From assembly GCF_900101465.1 (NCBI RefSeq), contig NZ_FMZM01000001.1:496001-560000 (forward strand): DNA of 64,000 bases. The letters are read 5' to 3'. The position numbers and the translations under genes are program-made. Below the pieces are notes generated by a model. That model worked only from the letters and a program-made list of their open reading frames with translations, was not told the origin of the DNA and did no database searches. This document shows positions 52,698 to 61,700 of this stretch, one piece after another (positions within the stretch are counted from its first letter, which is position 1; each line of letters opens with the position of its first letter). The stretch is from Nocardioides lianchengensis (GTDB lineage Bacteria; Actinomycetota; Actinomycetes; Propionibacteriales; Nocardioidaceae).

Positions 52698-53411
52698 GTG
52701 AGCATCGACCGACCATCCGTGGAGCGGGCCTCTCCGCCGACCGCCGACGGGTGGACCTCGCTCGCCCGAGGGATCCGGGTCGCCCTCGTCGGCTGCTGGC
52801 TCGCCTTCGCCGTGCTCGTCGCCGTGGTGGGCGCGCGGCCCAGCACGTTCGGTGACCTGGAGTCCGCGGTCGTTGCGGGTCACGTCGACGAGGTCCAGGT
52901 CGACGGCGGCCTGGAGACGGAGGGCGAGGGCTTCGCGACGGTCCGCGTCACCTGGCGCGAGGGCCTGTTCGCCCGCACCACCGAGGTGCTGCAGGCGCGG
53001 CCGCTGGCGGCAGCGCGCCGCGACGACGTGGTTCCCGGGTTCACCGCCGTGCTGGACAGCACGGTCGGTGAGCGCCTGCGTGAGCTCGCCCCGGGCATCA
53101 AGGTGCACGAGGCCGACGAGTCGACCACGAACGGCCCGGCCGGCTGGACGCTGCCGGGCTGGAGCACCTGGCCGTCGGTGCTCCTCGTGGTCCTGACGGC
53201 GTTGTGGGTGCTGGCGTCGCCGCCGCCGTGGCACGCGACCCGATGGGCATGGATCTGGTTGGCGAGCTCCGGCCCGCTGGGGCTGGCGGCGTACCTGCTC
53301 CTCTCGGGTCCGCTCCCCGGGCTGGGACGGCGCCTCGCCGCCCCGCAGTGGCTCAGCGGTGGCTGGGCCTTCCTGCTGGCCATCGGCCTCCGGGCGCTCC
53401 TCGGCTGGTAG
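52698..53411 (+). CDS. Membrane protein of unknown function
   Basis: 237 residues from GTG 52698, 6 nt after TAGGAT (52686-52691). Helices lie at about 27-47 (IRVALVGCWLAFAVLVAVVGA), 159-172, 184-202 and 218-236, with a soluble extracytoplasmic region of about 105 residues between the first two (FGDLESAVVAGHVDEVQV, TVRVTWREGLFARTTEV). No motif was recognised. It follows the two-component genes but has its own promoter pattern and could still be their target. Confidence 0.65.
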   Translation: MSIDRPSVERASPPTADGWTSLARGIRVALVGCWLAFAVLVAVVGARPSTFGDLESAVVAGHVDEVQVDGGLETEGEGFATVRVTWREGLFARTTEVLQARPLAAARRDDVVPGFTAVLDSTVGERLRELAPGIKVHEADESTTNGPAGWTLPGWSTWPSVLLVVLTALWVLASPPPWHATRWAWIWLASSGPLGLAAYLLLSGPLPGLGRRLAAPQWLSGGWAFLLAIGLRALLGW

Positions 53412-53415
53412 CCGC

Positions 53416-54009
53416 TCAGCGCACCAGCGCCCCGACCGCCCGCGCGACGGCGTCGGCGAACGCCGCGCGGGGGAGCGCGGTCGGCGAGACCTGCGCGTCG
53501 TCGAAGAGGGCCTGCGCGGCGCCGAGGGCGAAGAGGATCCGCCAGGCGGCCTCGGCGTCCGGCCCGGTCGCGGCGAAGCGGTCGCGCAGCCAGCCGGTCA
53601 CGGTCGCCGCGAGCAGGTGGCTGCTGCGCACGTTGCGGTCGTCGAAGGCGGCCTGGCCCTGGGCCTCGACCAGGTAGGCGCGCATCGCGCCGCGGTGGGT
53701 CGCGAAGATGTCGAGCGCCGCCGTCGCGAGCAGCCGCAGGGCGCGGTCGTCGTCCGGCTCGGCGTCGGCGCGCGCGAAGGCGGCGGCCGTGGCCGCCTCG
53801 ATCCGGCCCAGCGCGAGGCCCTGGGCGGCGAGCAGCAGCCCGGTCCGGTCGCCGAAGCGGTGGTAGAGCGAGCCGTTGGACGCCCCGGCCGCCTTCGCGA
53901 CCGCGGCGACCGTCACGGCCGCGAGCCCGCCGTCGGCGAGCAGGTCGAGCGTGGCCGCGAGCATCCGGTCGGCCGAGGACTCGCTACGGGACTGGACGGG
54001 GGTGCGCAC
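53416..54009 (-). CDS. TetR-family regulator
   Basis: 197 residues. The N-terminal TetR helix-turn-helix is RMLAATLDLLADGGLAAVTVAAVAKAAGASNGSLYHRFGDRTGLLLA, and the C-terminal ligand domain is helical. It is divergent from the MpaB-family oxygenase gene across 47 bp containing GAGCGCGTGCTC (54031-54042), a weak palindrome overlapping the -10 TAGTTT (54043-54048) of the oxygenase gene, so it is a likely repressor of it. Confidence 0.9.
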   Translation of the reverse strand: MRTPVQSRSESSADRMLAATLDLLADGGLAAVTVAAVAKAAGASNGSLYHRFGDRTGLLLAAQGLALGRIEAATAAAFARADAEPDDDRALRLLATAALDIFATHRGAMRAYLVEAQGQAAFDDRNVRSSHLLAATVTGWLRDRFAATGPDAEAAWRILFALGAAQALFDDAQVSPTALPRAAFADAVARAVGALVR

Positions 54010-54056
54010 GCCTCGACCCTAGCCATAGTGGAGCGCGTGCTCTAGTTTGGGGCGGC

Positions 54057-54932
54057 ATGAGGCGCGATCACTGGAAGCGCGTGAACGACGCGCTGGACCC
54101 CGAGACGACGTACGTCGAGATCTACCGCAACGTCGTGGCTCACGAGTTCCCGTGGGACATGAACCAGGCGCTCAGCTTCGCGCTGTTCCGCACCTACGCC
54201 GTGCCGGGCATCGGCCGGCTCCTCGACGCGACCGGTGAGTTCACCACCAACGTCCAGCGGCGCTACGACGACACCGCGCTGCTCCTCGAGCCGCCCAGCC
54301 GCTACGGGTTCGACCATCCCGAGGCGAAGGCCGCGATCCGGCGGATCAACCAGATGCACCGCGCCTACGACATCCCCGACCACGAGTTCCGCTACGTGCT
54401 GTCGACGTTCGTCGTCGTTCCCAAGCGCTGGCTCGACGACTACGGCAAGCGGCCGCTCACGCCGGTCGAGGAGCGCGCCTCGGTCAACTACTACCGCAGG
54501 CTCGGCCAGCACATGAACATCCCGGACATCCCGGAGACCTACGCCGACTTCGCCGAGCTGATGGACACCTACGAGGCCGAGCACTTCGCCTACGACGCCG
54601 GCAGCCGCCGGGTCGCCGACGCCACCCTCGCGCTGATGCAGACGTTCTACGCCAAGCCGGTCCAGCGCCCCGCCGGCCTCTTCGCCCGCGCCCTCATGGA
54701 CGACCCGCTCCGCGAGGCCTTCCGGTACGACGCCCCGCCGCCGCTCGTCCAGCGCGCCAGCCACGCCGCCCTGCGCGCCCGCGGCCGCCTGCTGCGCGCG
54801 TTCCCCGCGCGGAAGGAGCCGAAGCTGATCGAGGACATCTCCTGGATCCGCAGCTACCCCGACGGCCACCGCGTCGAGAACCTCGGCACCTTCCCCACCC
54901 CCGGCGCAGCCGGCTGCCCCGTCCGCCACTGA
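54057..54932 (+). CDS. MpaB-family (DUF2236) haem oxygenase-like protein
   Basis: 291 residues, similar to the MpaB/latex-clearing-protein family (FPWDMNQALSFALFRTYAVPGIGRLL, RYDDTALLLEPPSRYGF, RINQMHRAYDIPDHEFRYVLSTFVVVPKRW, RPLTPVEERASVNYYRRLGQHM). Family members bind b-type haem through a conserved His and oxidise hydrophobic substrates. ATG 54057 follows TAGTTT by 8 nt. Probably repressed by the divergent TetR protein. The exact reaction is unknown. Confidence 0.83.
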   Translation: MRRDHWKRVNDALDPETTYVEIYRNVVAHEFPWDMNQALSFALFRTYAVPGIGRLLDATGEFTTNVQRRYDDTALLLEPPSRYGFDHPEAKAAIRRINQMHRAYDIPDHEFRYVLSTFVVVPKRWLDDYGKRPLTPVEERASVNYYRRLGQHMNIPDIPETYADFAELMDTYEAEHFAYDAGSRRVADATLALMQTFYAKPVQRPAGLFARALMDDPLREAFRYDAPPPLVQRASHAALRARGRLLRAFPARKEPKLIEDISWIRSYPDGHRVENLGTFPTPGAAGCPVRH

Positions 54933-54965
54933 CCCCCCGTCCCCGCCGAGTCAGCAGAAGTTGCG

Positions 54966-54998
54966 GGCCGAGTCAGCACCACTGGTGCTGACTCGGCC
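54966..54998. terminator. Near-loopless palindrome after the oxygenase gene
   Basis: GGCCGAGTCAGCACCA (54966-54981) and its complement (54983-54998) with a one-base centre, 16-bp arms. A direct repeat of GCCGAGTCAGCA also occurs at about 54946. It lies 34 bp after the oxygenase stop and 79 bp before the glycosidase start; likely a terminator. Confidence 0.6.
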
Positions 54999-55076
54999 TC
55001 CGCACGGGGGACCTGCCCGGAAGGTCGGGACACCGGGCCCTGGTGGCCGGGTCGGCGGGCGGCCGAGCATCCCGGG

Positions 55077-56981
55077 GTGAGATCGACCTTCCTGCCTGCC
55101 CTGCTCGCTGCCGGTGCCCTCGGCGCCGGCCTGCTGACCACCGTCCCCGGCGCCAGCCCGGCCGCGACCGGGGTCGCTGCGGCACCGACCGCGGCACCGA
55201 CCGTGGCGACGACCGCCCCGGCCGCGAAGGCGGTGACCGGCCTGGTGGCGGGCGAGCCGACGGCGGTGTCGGGGAAGGCCCGCCACCGCGGGACGGTGGT
55301 GCTGCAGCGGCAGGCCGGGAAGCGGTGGGTCCAGGTCGCGCAGCGGCGCACCGACCGCAGCAGGCGCTACGTCTTCCGCTTCGGCGCCCCGGCCGCGACC
55401 ACGACGTACCGCGTGGTGGCGGCGAAGAAGGTCCGCAAGAAGCGCTGGGTCTCGAAGCCGCGCGTCGTCCGGGTGACCCCGCAGCGCGGCACGGTGACGG
55501 TGCCGGCGGCCACGCAGGCGCGCACCCGGCTGCCGGCGACCGTCGCGTTCACCCCCGCTCGTCCGGGCCGACCCGTCCAGCTGCAGGCGCGGGTCGGTTC
55601 CGGCGCCTGGCGCACCGTCGCGACCGCACGGCAGGACGCGCGCGGCGGTGCGGTGGTCGTGGTCGAGCCGGCCGCGACCACGTCGTACCGCGCCGTCACG
55701 ACCGGGTGGCACGGCGCCGTCGCGGCCACGTCGGTGACCCGCGCGATCACCGTCCGGGCCCCGCGCACGGAGCCGTGGGTGACCGGCTACTACGCCGGCT
55801 GGTTCTGGAACAGCTGGTACGACCCCGAGGACGTCGACCTGACCGCGATGACCCACCTGGTCTTCGGCCGGGTCGCGCCCGGCGGCGGCGGGCTGGGCGG
55901 CGAGCCCGGCGACGTCGAGCTCGGCGCGGTCAGCGCCCAGGAGGGCCCGCTGTCCTGGGCGCCGTACGACGGTCGCTCGGTGGAGGACTACCTGGTCGAC
56001 GAGGCCCACGCGGCCGGCACCGAGGCGCTGCTGATGCTCGGCGGCGACGGCCTGGACGGGCGCGGGTTCGTGCTGTCGACGGCGGACGCCGTCCGCCCGC
56101 GGTTCGTGGAGAACGTCGTGGACTACCTGGTCGCCCACGACTACGACGGCGTCGACCTCGACTGGGAGAACTGCTTCGGCGGGTCGGAGGACGAGTGCGG
56201 CGAGGACATCACGGCGGCCGAGTCGCACCGCCGGCTGTTCGCGCTGATCCTGGAGATCCGCGCCGAGATGGCCACCCGCCCGCGCTACGCGACCGACCCC
56301 GGGCTGATCACCTTCCCCGGCTACGCGCAGGCCACCAAGTGGCTGGAGCCCGGCGACCGGGTCGAGCAGTGGCGGGCCGACACGGCGCTGCTGGTCGACC
56401 AGTACAACCTGATGAGCTACGGCATCGGCACCACCTGGTTCGGTGCCGGCTGGGACTCGTGGTTCTCCGGCGCGCTGGACGGCGAGGACCGCGCCGGTCA
56501 CCCCTACAGCATCGACAGCAGCATCGACGCCTACGTCGCGACCGGCGTTCCGCGCGAGCGGATCGGCATGGGCATCGGCTTCTACGGCGTCTACTACGGC
56601 CCCACGATCACCGGCCCACGGCAGGACCTCGGCGGCAACGACGTCTACGAGATCCAGGACGCGGCCCTGGCCTGGTCCCGGCTGGAGGAGATGGGCTACC
56701 TCTCCCACGGCGAGCTGCAGTGGGACGAGGAGGCGTCCTCGACGTACCGCACCTACGACGAGGAGTACGGCGAGGCCGGGTTCGTCCCCGAGAGCGACCC
56801 GAACCGCAACCCGGCGGGCTTCCTCTCCTACGAGGACGAGCGGTCGATCGCCGCCAAGGGCGCGTACACCCGCGAGACCGGCCTCGGCGGCACCATCATC
56901 TGGGTCCTCAACTACGGCGCCCGCCCGAACGGCGACAACCCGCTCCTCGACCAGGTCAAGGAGTCATTCCTGCAGCGGTGA
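55077..56981 (+). CDS. Secreted GH18-family glycosidase (chitinase-like)
   Basis: 634 residues. A signal peptide (STFLPALLAAGALGAGLLTTV) is followed by two basic beta-modules (about 45-135 and 140-230, e.g. GTVVLQRQAGKRWVQVAQRRT). A GH18 TIM barrel spans about 235-634 with DYDGVDLDWEN (the DxxDxDxE motif, near residue 355-363), YYAGWFWNSW and YNLMSYG. The catalytic Glu is present, so hydrolysis of chitin or a related beta-1,4-GlcNAc polymer is likely. GTG 55077 retains the signal peptide. It overlaps the convergent gene by 18 bp. Confidence 0.9.
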   Translation: MRSTFLPALLAAGALGAGLLTTVPGASPAATGVAAAPTAAPTVATTAPAAKAVTGLVAGEPTAVSGKARHRGTVVLQRQAGKRWVQVAQRRTDRSRRYVFRFGAPAATTTYRVVAAKKVRKKRWVSKPRVVRVTPQRGTVTVPAATQARTRLPATVAFTPARPGRPVQLQARVGSGAWRTVATARQDARGGAVVVVEPAATTSYRAVTTGWHGAVAATSVTRAITVRAPRTEPWVTGYYAGWFWNSWYDPEDVDLTAMTHLVFGRVAPGGGGLGGEPGDVELGAVSAQEGPLSWAPYDGRSVEDYLVDEAHAAGTEALLMLGGDGLDGRGFVLSTADAVRPRFVENVVDYLVAHDYDGVDLDWENCFGGSEDECGEDITAAESHRRLFALILEIRAEMATRPRYATDPGLITFPGYAQATKWLEPGDRVEQWRADTALLVDQYNLMSYGIGTTWFGAGWDSWFSGALDGEDRAGHPYSIDSSIDAYVATGVPRERIGMGIGFYGVYYGPTITGPRQDLGGNDVYEIQDAALAWSRLEEMGYLSHGELQWDEEASSTYRTYDEEYGEAGFVPESDPNRNPAGFLSYEDERSIAAKGAYTRETGLGGTIIWVLNYGARPNGDNPLLDQVKESFLQR

Positions 56982-57749
56982 GTCCGCGGTGTCCGCGTCG
57001 GTGAACGCCCGCCCGCCCCCGACGGTGTCGCTGACCTGCGCCCCGTCGAGGACCCGGTACGGCGCGCTGCCGCTGGTCGCCCGGACCCGCAGCGCCGCCA
57101 CGGGGACGGCGCTGCGGGCGGCGACCAGCAGCAGGTTGCCGGGCCGTCGGCCGCGCAGGGTCGCCGGCTCGGCGCTGAGCATCAGCGCGGGCAGCTCGCC
57201 GCGCACCGCGGCGACGACCCGCCGGGTCCACGCGAACGGCGCCCGGTCGGCGAGGTTGAGCAGCAGCAGCCCGTCACCCGCGAGCACCCGGGCGTACGAC
57301 GACGCGCACTCCGCCGTCACCAGCGTCCCGGGCACCCGCCCGGCCGCGAACGCGTCGACCACGACCAGGTCGACCGAGCCGTCGCGGACCGCGTCGAGCC
57401 CGGTCCGCCCGTCGACGGCCCGGACCTTGATCCCGCTCTGCCGGGGGAGCGGCAGCTCGCGGCGGACCAGCTCGGTGACGTCGGCGGCCGGCTCGAGGAC
57501 GACCTGCGGGGACCGCGGGCGGGTGTGGGCGACGTAGCGCGGGAGGGTCAGCGCGGCCCCGCCGACGTGCAGGACCCGCACCGGGTCCCCGGGTGGTCCC
57601 CACGCGTCGATCACGTCGCCGATGCGTCGTACGTAGTCGAAGGCGAGCAGACCGGGGTCGTCGAGGTCGACGTACGACTGGTCCCGGTCGTCCATCCGCA
57701 GCACGAAGCCGCGACCGTCGGGGCGGATCTCGGCGGGCACGAGGCCCAT
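56964..57749 (-). CDS. Spermidine-synthase-like methyltransferase-fold protein
   Basis: 261 residues from ATG 57749 (GLVPAEIRPDGRGFVLRMDD); a start at 58094 would run across the HAD gene. VRVLHVGGAALTLPRYVA is the nucleotide-binding loop of the polyamine aminopropyltransferase family, followed by VVLEPAADVTELVRREL and SVDLVVVDAFAAGRVPG. Motifs for putrescine binding are weak, as in the many actinobacterial paralogues of unknown role. It is convergent with the GH18 gene and divergent from the HAD gene (28 bp). Confidence 0.82.
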   Translation of the reverse strand: MGLVPAEIRPDGRGFVLRMDDRDQSYVDLDDPGLLAFDYVRRIGDVIDAWGPPGDPVRVLHVGGAALTLPRYVAHTRPRSPQVVLEPAADVTELVRRELPLPRQSGIKVRAVDGRTGLDAVRDGSVDLVVVDAFAAGRVPGTLVTAECASSYARVLAGDGLLLLNLADRAPFAWTRRVVAAVRGELPALMLSAEPATLRGRRPGNLLLVAARSAVPVAALRVRATSGSAPYRVLDGAQVSDTVGGGRAFTDADTADSPLQE

Positions 57750-57777
57750 CCTCCGACACCTCCGCCAGAATGGCCCC

Positions 57778-58566
57778 ATGACGAACCGCGCCGTGGAGAC
57801 CTGGCTGACCGACATGGACGGGGTCCTGGTCCACGAGGAGGACCCGATCCCCGGTGCGACCGAATTCGTGGAAGCGCTGAAGGCCTCCGGCCGCCAGTTC
57901 ATGGTGCTCACGAACAACTCGATCTTCACCCCGCGCGACCTGCGCGCCCGGCTGCTCGGCAGCGGCATCGACGTCCCGGAGAGCGCGATCTGGACCTCGG
58001 CGCTCGCGACGGCCCAGTTCCTCGCCGACCAGCGGCCACAGGGCACGGCGTACGTCGTCGGCGAGGCCGGGCTGACGACCGCCCTGCACGACATCGGCTA
58101 CGTGATGACCGACCGCGACCCCGACTACGTCGTGCTGGGGGAGACCCGCACCTACTCGTTCGAGGCGATCACCCGCGCGATCCGGCTGATCGACGCCGGG
58201 GCGCGGTTCATCGCGACCAACCCGGACCCGAGTGGCCCGAGTCAGCAGGGCAAGCTGCCGGCGACCGGCTCGGTGGCGGCGCTGATCAGCACGGCGACCG
58301 GGCGGACGCCGTACTACATCGGCAAGCCGAACCCGCTGATGATGCGCAGCGCGCTGAACCGGCTGAACGCCCACTCCGAGACCACGGTGATGATCGGCGA
58401 CCGGATGGACACCGACATCATCAGCGGCCTGGAGGCCGGGCTGCGCACCTTCCTGGTGACGACCGGCTCGACCCTGCCGAGCCAGGTCGAGACCTTCCCC
58501 TACCGGCCGACCCGGGTCTTCGACTCCGTCGCGGACCTCGTCCAGCTCGTGCAGGACGGCGCCTGA
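57778..58566 (+). CDS. HAD-IIA family phosphatase (NagD-like)
   Basis: 262 residues. Nucleophile motif I is Asp12-Met-Asp14-Gly-Val, motif II is LTNNSIFTP near 44-52, Lys is in YYIGKPNPLMM near 180, and motif IV is MIGDRMDTD near 205. The C2a cap is inserted between motifs II and III. The enzyme dephosphorylates a small metabolite such as a nucleotide or sugar phosphate. Neighbours do not identify the substrate. Confidence 0.9.
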   Translation: MTNRAVETWLTDMDGVLVHEEDPIPGATEFVEALKASGRQFMVLTNNSIFTPRDLRARLLGSGIDVPESAIWTSALATAQFLADQRPQGTAYVVGEAGLTTALHDIGYVMTDRDPDYVVLGETRTYSFEAITRAIRLIDAGARFIATNPDPSGPSQQGKLPATGSVAALISTATGRTPYYIGKPNPLMMRSALNRLNAHSETTVMIGDRMDTDIISGLEAGLRTFLVTTGSTLPSQVETFPYRPTRVFDSVADLVQLVQDGA

Positions 58567-58581
58567 CCGGCTGGCGTGTCC

Positions 58582-58602
58582 TTTCCTGAAACGTTTCGGA
58601 AA
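58582..58602. promoter_or_regulatory. LacI-type palindromic operator
   Basis: TTTCCTGAAACGTTTCGGAAA: perfect core GAAACGTTTC (58588-58597) with outer TTTCC/GGAAA arms, one base short of full symmetry. It lies 107 bp before the start of the giant secreted protein in an otherwise empty 142-bp gap, where a LacI-family repressor would be expected to act. No LacI gene is in the window. Confidence 0.5.
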
Positions 58603-58708
58603 GATCGCGTCATCTCCGTTAACACGCCTGACCCAGCAGGTTGATCAGTCCTCCTTAGCGTCTGTCCGATGGCCGAATTCCGGTCGTCGGAACAGAACAG
58701 GAGAAGTC

Positions 58709-61700
58709 GTGAGGGTTCCTACCTCCACGCGCTGGCGCACGCTGGCACTGGCTCCGCTCTTGGCGGCACTGGTGCTTCCCGGGACAGCATCGACCCACGC
58801 AGCAGCTGCAGCACCGATCCAGGCGGCGGCCCCGGCCGCGGCCGACGAGCTCGTCCTCCCCGACCCGATGGACCGCGGCGACCTCACGCCGAAGACGATC
58901 CAGGAGGTCAAGCTGGGCACCGCCGCCCTGCAGGAGCCCAACTCCAACGGAGATGCCCCGGTCACCGGCACCGTCTCCGCGCCCGAGAACCTCGAGATCC
59001 GCGGCGCGCTCTACTACCCCGACTTCACCCAGCGCACTACGCCCTCCCCGTTGATCGTGCTCGTGCACGGCAACCACGGCTCGTGCGACGGCAACACCAT
59101 TCCGGCGACCGCCGGCTGCACCGTCTTCAAGCGCAACGAGGCCGGCTACGCCTACCTCGGTGAGAACCTCGCGACGTGGGGCTACACCGTCTTCTCGGTG
59201 TCCCAGGACCAGCTGATGCAGCGACAGGACAACCCGAAGGGCAAGGGCATGCACCAGCGCCGCCTGCTCATCGCGGCGGCCCTCGACGCGCTCAGCGCGG
59301 CCAACGCCGGCACCCTGGCCGACGGCCCGAGCGTCACCCCGGGGATCAGCGCCACCCTCGGCGGCCACCTCGACATGACCCGGATCGGCCTGATGGGCCA
59401 CTCCCGCGGCGGCGACGCGGTCACCAGCTTCATGGACTACAACCGGATCCGCACCGACGGACCCCGCTACCCCCTGCGCGGCGTCATCTCGCTGGCGCCG
59501 GTGGACTACGAGCGGAAGGCGCCGTACGGCACGCCGTACATGTCGATCCTGCCGTTCTGTGACGGTGACGTCTCGAACCTGCAGGGTGCGCGCTTCTACG
59601 AGCGCAGCCAGTACATCGACGGCACCGACCCGTTCCCGCGCATCCAGTCCTCGCAGCTGGGCGCGATCCACAACTGGTACAACACCGTCTGGTACGCCGA
59701 CGGCGGCGCGGACGGTCAGGGCAACAACGACGCGGCCTGCGGCAACTCGGCGCCGTTCGCCACGAACAACGTGCACCCGAACAACATCCGCCTCAGCGGC
59801 GCGGCCGACCCGACGAACCCGGCGCTGAACTACGCGATCGACAACTCCGACACCTACAACCCGCTGGTCAACACCAAGATCTCCGGTGACCCGGCGCGGA
59901 TGGGCGACCAGGAGAAGATCGGCCTCGCGACGATGGCCGCCTTCTTCCGCCGCTACGTCGGTGGCGAGGGTGCCTTCGAGCCCTACATGACCGGTGAGCT
60001 CTCCGACACCGAGTCGCACCTGCAGATCCCGGCCTCGGCCTGCCCGACCAGCACCTCGGGCACCCGGATCGGCTGCGAGGAGTACGTCTCCACCAGCTAC
60101 TTCCCGGCCGCGGACCAGCGGGTCGACCTGATCCGTCCGGAGGTCCAGAACCCGCTCGGGCTGAACGCCCTCGGCGGCACCCTCAGCGGCTCCGGCTTCG
60201 CCAACCCGTACGTCGCCGGCGGCGGCGTGACCCCGCTGCCGAAGAAGACCACGGGCGGCTACGACTGGTGCAACCCGGAGCCGGACGACTTCGCCCCGGC
60301 CCAGCTCGGCAAGGGCACCCTGCCCACCGCCGCCAAGGCCTGCCCGCTCCCGGCGGCCAACGCTCTCGGTGGCCAGAGCAACGGCATGCGCGAGAACGCG
60401 CCGGTCAACCACTCCTACGGTCGCCAGCTGGCGCTCGCCTGGGAGACCGGCACGACCGCCGAGCTCACCGCCGACATCCCGGCGGCCTCGCAGGACCTGA
60501 GCGGCCTGAAGGCGCTGACCATGGGCGCGGACGTCAACTTCTTCGACACCCGCAACCCCGGCGCCGACAACCGCGGGGACAACACGCGCGTCACGACCGG
60601 CGAGGGCTGCACCACCGCCCTCCCGTGCTGGACGAACGAGAAGCCCACGTCGTACGACCCGACGTCGACGACGCAGGACTTCCTCATCGTCCTGAAGGAC
60701 ACCGCCGGCAAGGAGGCGACCGTCCACGCGGGCGACGAGCGCTGGGGCAACGCCCTGCACATGTCCACCGGCACCAACACGCCGAACACGCACATCGTGC
60801 TCGACCAGATCCGCGTCCCGCTGAGCGAGTTCGCCGCCCAGGGCGTCGACCTCACCAAGCTGGACTCGGTGCAGCTGCGCTTCGGCGCCGAGGGCACCCC
60901 GGCCTCGGGCTCGATCCAGGTCGCGGACGTCCGCTTCCAGGAGGGCGTCGACGCGCCGCTCGTCCTGTCCGACGGCACGGCCATCGACCAGGGTGCCGGC
61001 TCCGGCGCCCCGGCCACGGGTCCCGACCCGGCGGCCGTGATGGCGGCGTACGACAACACCGCCGGCAACGTGAAGCTGAAGGACAACGTCGCCGACGAGT
61101 TCTCGAACACCTCCTGGGTGGTCGACGACGACAAGGCGCAGTGCCCGACGGCGAACTTCACCTCGATCCAGCAGGCGGTCGACTTCGCGTCCCCGTGGGA
61201 CACGATCGTGGTCTGCGAGGGTGTCTACGAGGAGTCCTCGACGCCGATCTCGGGCCCGGGCAACCCGGTCTCGACGTCGTCGACCAACGGCCTGACGATC
61301 ACCAAGCCCCTAAAGATCAAGGGCGCGGGGGCCGACAAGGTCACCATCAAGCCGGACCAGTCGCTGGAGACGCTGGCGGGCCTCAAGCCCTACCTGCGCG
61401 ACGGCGGCGGCAACGTCATCACCGTGTCGCGGCAGTCGCTCGGCTCGACCGACACCAACGAGATGTTCGTGGACATCTCGGGCGTGACGGTCACCGCCGG
61501 TGACACCTTCGCCGAGGCGGGCATCGCCTTCTTCGGTGCGGCCGGCCGGGTCTCGCAGAGCGTGGTCGGCCCGATGAAGGTCGCGACCACGGCCGACGAG
61601 CTGGCGGCGAACCCGCACGGCTGGGGCATCGTGAAGACCGGCGTCATCCAGGGTGCCGGCACCGGCACGGTCGAGTCCGAGGTCACCGTCGCCGACAGCG